Part shown: positions 1 through 62,888 of the stretch, piece by piece
How the letters are laid out: each line of letters begins with the position of its first letter
Position numbering within the stretch: position 1 is the stretch's first letter
The notes under the pieces: model-generated
The model's input: the letters and a program-made list of their open reading frames with translations, nothing else
What the model was told of the DNA's origin: nothing
Databases searched by the model: none
NCBI RefSeq assembly: GCF_024166365.1
Contig: NC_064819.1
Location: 2,802,501 to 2,866,500 of the forward strand
DNA length: 64,000 nt
Reading direction: 5' to 3'
DNA from: Elephas maximus indicus
Taxonomy: Eukaryota > Chordata > Mammalia > Proboscidea > Elephantidae
Translations under genes and position numbers: made by a program

Positions 1-1008
1 TCTGATTTTTGTGTGTTTCATCTGGTGAGGTCCATGTGTATAGTTGCGGTTTATGTTGATGAAAGAAGGTACTTGAAATGAAGAAGTCGTTGGTCTTGCA
101 AAATTCTATCATTCGATCTCTGGCATTGGTTCTGTCACCAACGCCATATTTTCCAACTGCTAATCCTTCTTCTTTGTTTCCAACTTTCCCATTCCATTCG
201 CCAGTAATTATCAATGCATCTTGATTGCATATTCGATCAATTTCAGACTGCAGCAGCTGATAAAAATCTATTTCTTCATCTTTGGCCCTAGTAGTTGGTG
301 TGTAAATTTGAATAATAGTCGTATTAACTGGTCTTCCTTGTAGGCGTGTGGATATTATCCTATCACTGACAGCATTGTTCTTCAGGATACATCTTGAAAT
401 GTTCTTTTTGACGAGGAATCCAACACCATTCCTCTTCAAGTTGTCATTCACAGCATAGTAGACTATATGATTGTCCAATTCAAAATGGCTAATACCAGTC
501 TATTTCAGCTCACTAATGCCTAGGATATCGATGTTTATGCGTTCCATTTCATTTTTGGTGATTTCCAATTTTCCTAGATGCATACTTTGTACATTCCAGG
601 TTCTGGTTATTAAAGGATTTTTGCAGCTGTTTCTTCTCATTTTGAGTCGTGCCACATCAGCAAATGAAGGTCCTGAAAGCTTTACTCCATCTACGTCATT
701 AAGGTCGACTCTACTTTGAGGAGGCAGCTCTTCCCTAGTCATCTTTTGAGTGCCTTCCAACCTGGGGGGCTCATCTTCCAGCAATATATCAGACAATGTT
801 GCACTGCTATTCATAGGTTTTCACTGGCTAATGCTTTTCAGAGGTAGACTGCCGGGTCCTTCTTCCTAGTCTGTCTTAGTCTGGAAGCTCAGCTGAAACC
901 TGTCCTCCATGGGTGACCCTGCTGGTATCTGAATACCGGTGATATAGCTTCCAGTATCGCAGCAACATGCAAACCCCCACAGTACGACAAACTGACAGAC
1001 ACATGGGA
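1..1008 (-). mobile_element. RTE/BovB-like LINE, 5' portion, minus strand
   Basis: Read on the minus strand, this starts near 1008 with a 5' UTR very similar to that of the longer RTE copy at 44523-47841. The similarity continues through an N-terminal ORF stretch (814-500, containing GVKLSGPSFADVARLK) into the endonuclease region at the window edge. It is interrupted by in-frame stops, so it is inactive. The remainder lies beyond position 1. The family call rests on similarity to the second copy and on the RTE-type endonuclease of that copy. Confidence 0.85.
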
Positions 1009-1474
1009 GTTACTGGTATATAAGGTTTTAGAATTTATTAAAATCTTTGGATTGGGTAATGGAGTAAGAAGATGGATTCGGAGCTAACAGCGAGGATGCT
1101 AGATGGTGATTCTGTGGTCATGACAGACTGGTTGGATTATAGAATTTAAAATGCAGATTAGCAATTGCTAGAAACTTTGACAAAATGATTTTATTAAAAG
1201 AAATTTTAAACCATTTGATTGCTCATTCACACTAGTTATTGTATTACACACTTTATAAACATCATTTTATCTATTCCCCATAACCACTCTGTCAGGTAGG
1301 TTTCGTAATCCATTTTTTCAGATACAAAGAAGTGAGATCTAAAAAGGTTAAATGACCACCAAAGTCATACTGCCAGAAGCACCACAGCGGTCTTTCTGTC
1401 TTCAAAGCCTAGGTTTTGAATCACTGTGTTATACCGTTTTTCCTGTGCTCGGTGTAATTGTGCCATCATTCTAG
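1009..1474. other. GRAMD1C intron, partly MIR-like
   Basis: Intronic sequence up to the first visible GRAMD1C exon. About 1240-1370 resembles the 3' half of an antisense MIR (a degraded stretch mentioning a bracketed AGGTAG..AGATAC..AAG pattern). The rest is A/T-rich with no recognisable gene. Confidence 0.45.
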
Positions 1475-54046
<52,572 letters not shown>

Positions 54047-55650
54047 TGATCTTCAGGACTGAAATAGAGACACTTGGAACTAAAAGAAGTCATCTGGAAG
54101 AAAACCAAACAATGTAGGGCTTTGATCGTCATAGGGGCATTTCCATGTTTTCTCTTTATTGGTATTTCTAATACGAACATTTTTTCAGTAACATTTATGT
54201 GATAATTAGACCTGTCTGGCCTTAAGGATCCATCCTTTCACTTATACATCGTTCTAAGCTGTGAAGTTCTCCAGTGAACCGGGTTATGGAGTTGAATTTC
54301 TGAGGTGTGAGAAGAAAATGCACTCTGAACTGAATGGCACGGCCTCATTTCTCCACGCGGTTGGAGGTTGGGAAGCTTTATCATTGGTGCAGAATCAGCA
54401 TTTGTCCATAGAATGCTTTCACAGTTGAGACATGTTCAAGAGGCTAAAGGAGAGGCTTAAGAAGAAACCTCCGAACATAAGAAGAAAGCCTCCAAAAACT
54501 AATCTTAAAGGATCAGTTTTCAGGCACCTATCACAACACTTCTGGGTTTGTGTGTCTTCATTTCTTTAGCAAATTGTGTCGTCAAACCTTGTGGATCTGA
54601 CTGCTGCTGGTGGTCATGTGAATGGCTCTCCAGCCTGGTTATATCTTTAGGAAAGAAGAGTTGCTTTGTCTTAAGGCAGCTCTCAGAGGTAAGATGATCT
54701 TGCCTCTTTGTACATCAAATAGCAGATGAGCCAATTTAGGAAAAGGGAAATGTAGGGCTCAAAATGAAGACCTATGCTCTGAGCTTTAAAAACCAGAAGA
54801 CTATGCGAAAATCTGGGCCTTTAGTGACAAATAAGGAATACTTGAACTAAGCTTGGCTTCAGCTTAGCCGTTGGTGAAAGTGAGACATCTTGCTGAAAAT
54901 AATTTATGTATTACTTTTCAGTAGCCAGATACGGCACAGTCTTTATACATGTGTGTGGCTTCTTTTAGTGGGTAATGTATAAGCCAGGCATAAGCTTTAG
55001 CTCTTTCCTGACTTTGAAGTTGTCAGCAGACACGAGCTTTGGCTGTATCATAAAAAGTGTTTAGGTTTTATATCTCAATATAAGTGGTTCCTGAAAATAA
55101 GGACTTTGTGAACTGACTGGAAGTCAGATTTGTTTTCCCAAAGTTAGGAGTTAACTTAGGAAGTGTCCTCTTGAGATCCTTCTCCGGAACAAGAGAAAGA
55201 TAGTGTAGAGTAACTTGTATAAAATCTTACTGTTGAAACAACTATTGCCTTTAGTTAAATGTTTCCTAATTTTCCAGAGTCACCAAGGCCCCATGGGATT
55301 GCTAAAGTTCTTTTTGAGATGCTTGTAAAGGATGAAAGTGTTGACTGGAGTGGAGGGACAGGGGGTTTCCCACCTAACCTACCCAGGTCTTCCTTTGTAA
55401 GGATTTAACTGGTGTATGGCTGTGAACGAGAGTGACTGGACTGTAAACTTGAACCTTGTTTTCTATGAAGTTCACAAAAATGATCATTGACAAGCTGAAT
55501 ATTTTTGTGATGTTTCCTCAGAATGAGAGATTGTACTCATAAATACCTCAAAGAAAATGACCAGATTATAAATAAAATGAAATATGTATACACAATTCAG
55601 TTAATAAAATTTAAGCCTGTTATGCAAAGTGAGTATCAATAAAAATAAAA
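54047..55650 (+). other. GRAMD1C: GRAMD1C 3' UTR with clustered poly(A) signals
   Basis: About 1.6 kb of repeat-poor sequence after the stop. AATAAA hexamers occur at 55571, 55603 and 55638. They lie immediately before an L1 fragment, so the L1 probably marks the outer limit of the transcript. The exact cleavage site is not visible. Confidence 0.6.
55571..55643 (+). terminator. Poly(A) signal cluster
   Basis: Three AATAAA hexamers at 55571-55576, 55603-55608 and 55638-55643 in A/T-rich sequence about 1.5 kb after the GRAMD1C stop codon. Function is inferred from position. Confidence 0.6.
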
Positions 55651-55659
55651 CAATCTGAG

Positions 55660-57010
55660 TTGTATGCACACCCATGTTCATTGCAGCATTATTCACAATA
55701 GCAAAAAAGAGGGAAACAACCTAAGTGCCCATCAACAGATGAATGGATAAAATATGGAATATACACACAATGGAATACTACACAATGATAAAGAACAATG
55801 ATGAATCTGTGTAACTTCTCACAACATGGATGAATCTGGAGGGCATTAAACCAGAACAAAAACCCACTGCCATCAAGTTGATTCTGACTCATAGGGATCC
55901 TATAGCACAGAGTAGAACTGCCCTATACAGTTTCCAAGGAGTGCCTGGCAGATTCGAACACTGACCTCTTGGGTAGCAGCTGTAGCATTTAACCACTATG
56001 CCCCTAGGGTTTCCAGAGGGCACTATGCTGAGTGAAATAAGTCAATCACAAAAGGACAAATACTGTATGAGACCACTATTATAAAAACTCATGGAAAGGT
56101 TTATACACGGAAAGAAACAATCTTTGATGGTTAGGAGGGAGGAGAGGGATGGAGAGGGAAAAACACTAACAATAGATAAATGGTAGCTTTGGTGAAGGGC
56201 AGGATAGTACACAATACGGGGGAAACCAGCACAACTTGTACAAGGCAAAGTCATAGAAGTTTCACAGACACATCCAAACTCCCTGAGGGACCGAATTACT
56301 GGGCTAAGGGCTGGGGACCATGGTCTTGGGGGACATGTAACTCAACTTTAATAGTTTATAAAGAAATGTTCTACACCCTACTTTGGTGAATACCGTCTGG
56401 GGTATTAAAAGCTTGTGAGCAGCTATCTAAGATACTCCACTGGTCTCACCCTGTTGGAAGCAAGGGAGAATGAAGAAAACCAAAGACACAAGTCCAAAGG
56501 ACTAAGAGCCTACGACTACCACAGCCTCCACCAGACTGAGTCCAGCACAACTAGATGGTGCCCGGCTACCACCACGAACTGCTCTGGCAGCGATCACAGT
56601 AGAGGGTCCTGGACAGAGCTGGAGAAAAATGTAGAACAGAAACTTACAAAAAAAGACCAGACTTAATTAAACTGGTCTGACAGAGACTGGAGAAACCATG
56701 GGAGTGCAGCCCCCGGACTCTCTTTTAACTCAGTACTGAAGTCACTCCTGAGGTTCACCCTTCTGCCAAAGATTACCCAGGCCTATAAAACAAACAATAA
56801 TACACAGGGCTCAACCATGTATAGGAGACTGGCACAGCAGCCCAGGGGCAGGAGGGGACAGGAAAGCTGGAATGGAAATGGGGAACCCAAGGTCGAGAAG
56901 GGGAGGGTGTTAACATGGCCTGGGGTTGGCAACTAATGTCACAAAACAAGTTGTGTATTGTCTAATGGGAACCTAATTTGTTCTGTAAGCTTTCACGTAA
57001 ATCACACACA
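55660..57010 (+). mobile_element. L1 3' UTR, sense, split by AfroSINE
   Basis: 'cacacccatgttcattgcag', 'cattattcacaatagcaaaa', 'cccatcaacagatgaatgga' start an L1 3' region that continues through 'gtcaatcacaaaaggacaaa', 'ctgggctaagggctggggac' and ends near 'ctgtaagctttcacgtaaat'. Probably one elephant L1 of about 1.2 kb before the SINE landed. No ORF2 remains. Confidence 0.75.
55849..56015 (-). mobile_element. AfroSINE inserted in the L1, antisense
   Basis: AAACCCACTGCCATCAAGTT to CCACTATGCCCCTAGGGTTT. Flanked by GAGGGCATTA (55839-55848) and GAGGGCACTA (56016-56025), the target-site duplication. Confidence 0.95.
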
Positions 57011-57479
57011 CGTCTGAACTGTGGTTTTTCTTTTTTGTGCTTAAAAAGAGGCAAAAAAATAGTGGGCTGATGTGAAGAAATGTATACGTGGGCCTACACT
57101 CTTCAAAAATTTGTGCAAAAATAAAACCCAAAGAGGCATCTTATGGCGACTCCTCGTCAGGTATGCAGACTGCTGGCCTGAAGCCCAGACAGCCCGCTGG
57201 TCTGACGCAGGCACGGCCGGGCAGAAGGCACCGGAATGAAGGACTCCGAGGAACGCACCGGTGAGGGAGCTGCGAGCGGCCCTCCGCGGAGGCCGGCGAA
57301 TCTGGGGGGGGTCCCTCGGCACGTCCCGCGCGGAGCGCTCCCTCTCCGCCTGTTACCCGCACCTGAACGCAGGCTTGCAGACCCACGGGTCTCACGTGGT
57401 TCTGGAACCCTCCCGGGCCCGGCTTCCCGCTAGCTGCGGCTCCGCACCTTCCGGAGGGCGGGGCCAGGCCGGGCCGGGG

Positions 57480-57905
57480 CGGGGCCGGGGGCGGGCACAG
57501 GACGGGGGATGGGGTCGGGGCGGGGCCAGGCCAGGCGGGGGGCGGGGCCAGGGGCGGACACAGGACTGGGGATGGGGTCGGGGCGGGGCCAGGCCAGGCG
57601 GGGGGCGGGGCCAGGGGCGGACACAGGACTGGGGATGGGGTGGGGGCGGGGCCAGGGGCGGGCACAGGGCTGGGGGTGGGGTGGGGGCGGGCACAGGACT
57701 GGGGATGGGGTCGGGGCGGGGCCAGGCCAGGCGGGGGGCGGGGCCAGGGGCGGACACAGGACTGGGGATGGGGTGGGGGCGGGGCCAGGCCAGGCGGGGG
57801 GCGGGGCCAGGGGCGGACACAGGGCTGGGGGTGGGGTCGGGGGCGGGGCCAGGTCGGGGGCGGGGCCGGGGCGGGCACAGGACTGGAGGCGGGGCCGGGG
57901 GCGGG
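57480..57905. repeat. G-rich minisatellite, about 63-bp unit
   Basis: Units share GGATGGGGT, CGGGGCGGGGCCAGG, CCAGGCGGGG, GGGCGGACACAGGACTGGGG. GATGGGG starts at 57508, 57571 and 57634, giving a 63-bp period. Later units are shortened or rearranged. Contains many G-runs of 3 or more, able to form G-quadruplexes. Confidence 0.88.
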
Positions 57906-58290
57906 GCTTGGACAGGACCAGGGGCCTGCTAGAAGTGGGCGGGGCCTGCTTTGACCGGGCCCGGGACAGGCTCAGGACTGGGGCGGGGCCGGGGAGCAGG
58001 GCCAACTTTCAGGGCGGGCGGGGGCGGGGCCAAGAAGTGGGCGGGACCGGCTTTGACAGGGCCGGGGGAGGGGCCTCGCGGCCGGTAGGTCCGGCTGTGC
58101 GAGCTCAGGGGCTGGACTGGGGCGGAGCCTTGCGGCGGGCTGGCCGGACTGTGGGCGGGGCCTCGCGGCGGGTAGGGCCGGCTGTGCGCGCTCAGAGGCC
58201 GGGCCGGGGGCGGGGCCTCGCGGCGGGCTGGGCCGGACAGGGGGCGGGGCCTCGCGGCGGGCGGGCTCCGAGGGGCGCCGGCGGCGCACG
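57906..58290. repeat. Degenerate GC-box repeat
   Basis: Irregular copies of GGGCGGGGCCTCGCGGCGGG and GCCGGCTGTGCG-type blocks (58130-58260), and of GAAGTGGGCGGGGCCTGCTT (57932 and 58035). Period is not constant. Confidence 0.65.
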
Positions 58291-58299
58291 TGCGGCGGG

Positions 58300-58515
58300 C
58301 GGGGCGGACCCCGGCGCGGGGGGGGGGCACCCGGAAGCGCGGACTCTCGGCACCGAGGCGGCCCGCAGGGGCGGCGGGGACGGCGGCGGGAGGTGGCGCA
58401 GCGGGCCGCGGTCACAGGTGGGCAGCGGCGAGGCCGGGTTCCGGCGCATCGAGGTCGGAGACGTGTCCTTCCCCAGGCCTCTCAGGCCGCGGCAGCTCCC
58501 CCGCCCGCAGGGCAG
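58300..58515 (+). other. ZDHHC23: Putative non-coding exon 1 of ZDHHC23 (end)
   Basis: GGGCAG|GTAAGT at 58515/58516 is a perfect donor in the CpG island, upstream of the coding exon. An alternative donor is CACAG|GTGGGC at 58417/58418. The exon start is unknown, so the left border given is arbitrary. It carries no coding sequence for ZDHHC23. Confidence 0.45.
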
Positions 58516-58608
58516 GTAAGTTCGCCTCCAAGGTCACCCTCCGTAGGGGCGGGCGCTCGGCCCGTGCGCGTCCTCGGGATCGGCGGGCGGGCGCCGGGGC
58601 ACACCCCG

Positions 58609-59575
58609 GGCTTCTCCCCGCGGCCCGGCTGTGCGCCCACCTGCCCGGGTCCGGGCTTCTCCCCGCGCCCGGGCTGTGCGCCCACCTGCCCGGGTCCGGG
58701 CTTCTCCCCGCGGCCGGGCTGTGCGCCCACCTGCCCGGGTCCGGGCTTCTCCCCGCGGCCGGGCTGTGCGCCCACCTGCCCGGGTCCGGGCTTCTCCCCG
58801 CGCCCGGGCTGTGCGCCCACCTGCCCGGGTCCGGGCTTCTCCCCGCGGCCGGGCTGTGCGCCCACCTGCCCGGGTCCGGGCTTCTCCCCGCGGCCGGGCT
58901 GTGCGCCCACCTGCCCGGGTCCGGGCTTCTCCCCGCGCCCGGGCTGTGCGCCCACCTGCCCGGGTCCGGGCTTCTCCCCGCGGCCGGGCTGTGCGCCCAC
59001 CTGCCCGGGTCCGGGCTTCTCCCCGCGCCCGGGCTGTGCGCCCACCTGCCCGGGTCCGGGCTTCTCCCCGCGGCCGACCTGTGCGCCCACCTGCCCAGGT
59101 TCAGGCGCGGCCGGGCTGTGCGCCCACCTGCCTGGGTCCGGGCGCGGCCGGGCTGTGCGCCCACCTGCCTGGGTCCGGGCGCGGCCGAACTGTGCGCCCA
59201 CCTGCCTGGGTTCGGGTGCGGCCGAGCTGTGCGCCCACCTGCCTGGGTCCGGGCTTCTCCCCGCAGCCGAGCTGTGCGCCCACCTGCCTGGGTCCGGGCG
59301 CGGTCCGGCTGTGCGCCCACCTGCCTGGGTCCGGGCGCGGCCGGGCTGTGCGCCCACCTGCCTGGGTCCGGGCGCGGCCGAACTGTGCGCCCACCTGCCT
59401 GGGTTCGGGTGCGGCCGAGCTGTGCGCCCACCTGCCTGGGTCCGGGCTTCTCCCCGCAGCCGAGCTGTGCGCCCACCTGCCTGGGTCCGGGCGCGGTCTG
59501 GCTGTGCGCCCACCTGCCTGGGTCCGGGCGCGGCCGGGCTGTGCGCCCACCTGCCTGGGTTCGGGCGCGGCTGGC
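58609..59575. repeat. GC-rich minisatellite, 45- and 37-bp units
   Basis: Left half (to about 59,097): eleven 45-bp units with GGGCTGTGCGCCCACCTGCC, CGGGTCCGGGCTTCTCCCCG. Right half: mostly 37-bp units lacking the 8-bp CTTCTCCC stretch, with CCTGGG replacing CCCGGG. A five-unit block (four 37-mers plus one 45-mer, 193 bp) repeats: CGGCCGAACTG starts at 59182 and 59375. Located in ZDHHC23 intron 1. Long open frames over it are artefacts of the 45-bp period. Confidence 0.95.
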
Positions 59576-59793
59576 CTCCGCAGCCTGCCCCGCAGAAGAG
59601 CTCGGCGCCCGCGCCCGTTTGTCCCGCCGCGTGGTCGGCTGTTGCCATGGGAACGCGACGCCCAGACGCGCCCGCGGGGCGGTGAGGGTGGGGAGGCAGC
59701 CTGAAGCCCGGAGCTGGAGCCGATGCCTGGGGGAGCGGAGCCACCCAGCCGGTGCAAGCGCACCCTCCCTTTCTCCTGGTTTTCATTGCCTAG

Positions 59794-59888
59794 GGGTTGA
59801 CGGCAAAGCTGAAAGGCACGACAGGATGTGAGCTTTCTACCTTCACCCTCCGAAGGCTTCTTACACCTCATGGTGGCGGGTGCAGGTC
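59794..59888 (+). other. ZDHHC23: ZDHHC23 5' UTR part of exon 2
   Basis: The acceptor TTTCATTGCCTAG at 59781-59793, with a good pyrimidine tract, opens the exon. The stretch holds two upstream ATGs: ATG-TGA, a start-stop element, at 59826-59831, and an ATG at 59870 that opens a 16-codon frame ending at 59920, overlapping the main start. Confidence 0.65.
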
Positions 59889-60049
59889 ATGACCCTGAAG
59901 GGCAGCATGAAACCTGCTAAGAAAAAGAAAACCCAGGAGCCTGAGTTGGAGCCCCTGTGCTGCTGCGAGTACATAGATCGAAATGGGGAGAAGAACCACG
60001 TGGCTGCCTGCTTGTGTGACTGCCAAGATCTGGATGAAAGCTGTGAAAG
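59889..60049 (+). CDS. ZDHHC23: ZDHHC23 first coding exon
   Basis: Encodes MTLKGSMKPAKKKKTQEPEL, EPLCCCEYIDRNGEKNHVAA and CLCDCQDLDESCE. The human protein starts MTQKGSMKPVKKKK by recall, which fixes the ATG at 59889 rather than at the in-frame ATG at 59907. The cytosolic N-terminus has a lysine run and a CCC plus CLCDC cysteine-rich segment. Donor GAAAG|GTAAGA, ends in phase 2. Confidence 0.95.
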
Positions 60050-60134
60050 GTAAGACCAGGGCCTGTCCCGATGCCCACCCCGCTGTCCTTCCAGGACCTG
60101 CTGTATGCTTTCAGTGTAGCCATCCAGAATGCAG

Positions 60135-60298
60135 AAACCCTGGTGGCACAGTGGTTAAAGTGCTGTGGCTGCTGACCGAAAGGGCAAAATGTTCGAATCC
60201 ACCAGGCGCTCCTTGGAAACCCTATGGGGCAGTTCTACTCTGTCCTGTAGGGTCACTATGAGTCAGAATCGACTCGATGGCAATGGGTTTGGTTTTTG
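60135..60298 (+). mobile_element. AfroSINE in ZDHHC23 intron
   Basis: AAACCCTGGTGGCACAGTGG, ATGTTCGAATCCACCAGGCG, GGGTCACTATGAGTCAGAAT, GGGTTTGGTTTTTGG. Flanking CATCCAGAATGC / CATCCAGAGCAC is an imperfect target-site repeat. Only about 85 bp downstream of the exon 2 donor. Confidence 0.95.
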
Positions 60299-62177
60299 GT
60301 TCATCCAGAGCACTAGAATTTGCTCCAGATCTCTTTCCAAGGATCTCAAATTTAAAGTTGTCTTCTGTGTCAAGTGTGAAGGTTTTATGAAGATGAATTA
60401 TGCAATAGCACACAACTGTCTGCCTGGCTCAGTTTACTAGGATGATACTGTTTATTTAAAGGGAGAAGAAAAGAGAGCAGGCAGAAAGAGGAGTAGAGAA
60501 GTTAAGTGTGTGTAAAATGAACACATTAGTTCCAGAGAGTTTTGATATTCTCAGTGGTCTCAGCATTTAGAGACTTGGGGGTTGGGTTGTACCTGGCCAT
60601 AAAGGGCCTTGGGGGCTTGAAAGACCATTTTCCCCATAGGAGCCGCTCTTGCCCCTTGCTTCTGAGGAGGACTTCCAGCCAGAAGAGATACCTCTCCTCG
60701 GGATTGGCTTATGTATTTCCGTGTGAGCAGCAGTACTGTCTGGTCGGGTTGTATTTGGCTTTTATTTTCACCACTGTCCCTAGAGATAGAGATTACTATC
60801 CAGAAAGATCATTTTTAACGTCCCTGAAACAATTCTGTACCCGACAGCAGTAACCTGGCTTTTATCCATTTTCTAAGTAATTATATACATGTTTCAGATC
60901 ATCATATGAAAAGTGTAATAGAGAGGAATCGGGACATTGGAGATGTGCTTTTCCAGTGAATAATTACTTCTCGTCAGGAAAGTCTTGGCAGCAGCTAATT
61001 GCCCCCTTAGAGCTTGGTGCAGTATTGTAGCCATTAAAAGCATTACTTAGGGACTACTGCCCTCTGGTACCAACTTGACTCCTGAAGGCCCCGTAACCCC
61101 CTTGTAATTCTTCCTTGACAGTGTCTCTAGTCTTTCGTACCGGTGTTTTTAAATAGTTTTTCAGATTTGTAGTCTGAAATCCACACTAAGAAAATGGAGG
61201 ATTTTGTGCTTATGAGTGGAGAGATGCCACTGCCTCCATAACCCCGTCCCTGAGACCGCAGCTCCCCCGTTAGCTGGACTGACTCTTCCTGCCTCCATGC
61301 CCTGGGGGCTGGGCTTTCCCCCAGCTCTCTCCTCTCCTCTCCTCTCTGTATCCTCCTCTGGAATAGATGCCCAGGGCTTCCACCGTCCTGCTGCTCTGTT
61401 TGCCTCCCATATAGTCATCTGAGGCTTACTCGCCAGCTCCAGCCCTGCCGTTTTAGCTGCCCGTCTAAAACCAAAGTTACGGTTCTTAAACTGTTCCTTT
61501 CCTTACTAGACTAAATAAAAAAGACATGTGCAAAAAAGTCAACAAATAGCATTCTGTTCTCCACCCTCAGTCGTTTGATTCATATGAGTTTTCCTTCCGC
61601 GGATCCCTGCACATAACAGGCTGACTTCATCCCTGGGCCCAGGCAGGTTCGGTTCTGCACATGTTTCTCTCCACCTGGGCAATGCTAGCCAGCCTTCAGG
61701 GTCGGGTACACATCCCACCTTCTCCACAAAGACCCCTCTTGTGACTCAGACCCCAAATGTTTGCTCTCCTCTGAGTGCTCCTGATGACCCTTGACCACGA
61801 TAGTTCATTGCTGCTTTGTCACTTGTATTCCTTAAATTCCTGTGCTGTCTTAACAGCTAGATGATGAATGTTTTTGAGATTCTTAAGACGGTACGCGCTG
61901 ACCTAGGTCTGAACAGGGTCATGTGGAATATGTGAGTCTTTATATGTATTTGCTTAGTGGGGAAATAACCTCGATCCTTAACTTTCCAAACATTCTCTTG
62001 TTAATATCAAGAAATGACAAATGAAGCTGGAAAGCTTGTGTTCTGTATAAAGGGAGTAGAATTCTTAGCCTTTGGCCGCTTTTATCGTTTACCCTGTTGT
62101 TGGGCATACAGTGTGGAGTGGTTTCTACCTCAGCAAACCCATGTGAAGTGCCTTCTCTTTGCGCTCTTTCTGAATAG
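60299..62177. other. ZDHHC23 intron, nothing recognised
   Basis: Unique intron sequence with no further exon or confident mobile element. Open frames here (for example 60542-60853) are not recognised. Confidence 0.5.
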
Positions 62178-62888
62178 ATGGATTCAGTGTAAATCGGTAC
62201 AGCCAGAGACCTGCGAACGAATTGTGGATACGGTTTCTGATCGCCTCCGAATTCCTTGGCTCAGGGGAGCCAGAAAGGTGAACCTGAGTATCGTACCCCC
62301 ACTCATCGTCCTGCCCGTGCTCCTCCACGTGGCTTCCTGGCATTTCCTGCTGGGGGTACTGGTTCTGATCTCCCTCCCCGTGCTGGCACTATGGTACTAC
62401 TACCTCACTCACCGAAGGAAGGAACGGACCCTGTTTTTCCTGAGCCTTGGACTGTTCTCGCTGGGTTACATGTACTACGTGTTCCTTCAGGAGGTGGTCC
62501 CCAGAGGCCGCGTGGGGCCCACTCAGCTGGCTGTCCTTACCTGCGGGTTGCTTCTGGTACTCTTAGCCTTGTACCGAGCCAAGAAGAATCCGGGCTACCT
62601 CAGAAGCCCCGCAAGCAGTGACAGTTCTCTAAGCAACAGCCAAATCGAATACCCGAACAGAAAAGGGCACGAGAAGACCAAAGGGTTCTCTGGAGCAGAT
62701 ACGTCAGGGAGTCTCAACAATCGAACTGGGAAGGATGATCTGAAGGGCTCTTCCAGGATGGTGGCTGGCAGTCCCACTGAGGTGAAGGAGGACTGGTGCG
62801 CCAAGTGCCAGCTGGTGCGACCAGCCCGGGCGTGGCATTGCCGGTTGTGTGGCGTCTGTGTGAGGAGAATGGATCACCACTGCGTCTG
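62178..62888 (+). CDS. ZDHHC23: ZDHHC23 large exon: TM segments and DHHC zinc domain
   Basis: ZDHHC23 (NIDD) S-acylates cytosolic cysteines, with BK channels as a known substrate, and binds neuronal NO synthase. This exon joins exon 2 through arginine 54 and begins [14 protein letters not shown]. Hydrophobic segments lie at about residues 91-106, 108-127, 139-157 and 168-190. After a polar linker comes the zinc-binding [24 protein letters not shown], then RMDHHCV with DHHC at 286-289. The catalytic cysteine is C289. Acceptor CTGAATAG, donor GTCTG|GTATGT. About 290 of some 409 residues (human length) are in the window. All zinc ligands visible here are intact. Confidence 0.97.

Larger units (their letters stand above)
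57180..58515 (+). promoter_or_regulatory. ZDHHC23: CpG-rich ZDHHC23 promoter region
   Basis: A sharp change from A/T-rich to G/C-rich sequence occurs at about 57,180. Many GGGGCGGGGC (Sp1/GC) boxes are present and CpG density is high. There is no TATA box. It lies just before the ZDHHC23 first coding exon, in the right orientation, as is typical of a housekeeping CpG-island promoter. The transcription start is not determinable from the sequence. Confidence 0.75.

Noticed and set aside
57509..59871. Long GC-rich ORFs (336, 513, 430 and 434 codons, both strands)
   Set aside because: Proline, alanine, glycine and arginine-rich translations of tandem repeats in a CpG island. Overlapping frames on both strands, with no domain.
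62014..62177. Upstream start for the ZDHHC23 large exon (frame opens at 62014)
   Set aside because: The human-like protein enters at the acceptor 62176-62177 from exon 59889-60049. The sequence before it is intron read-through.
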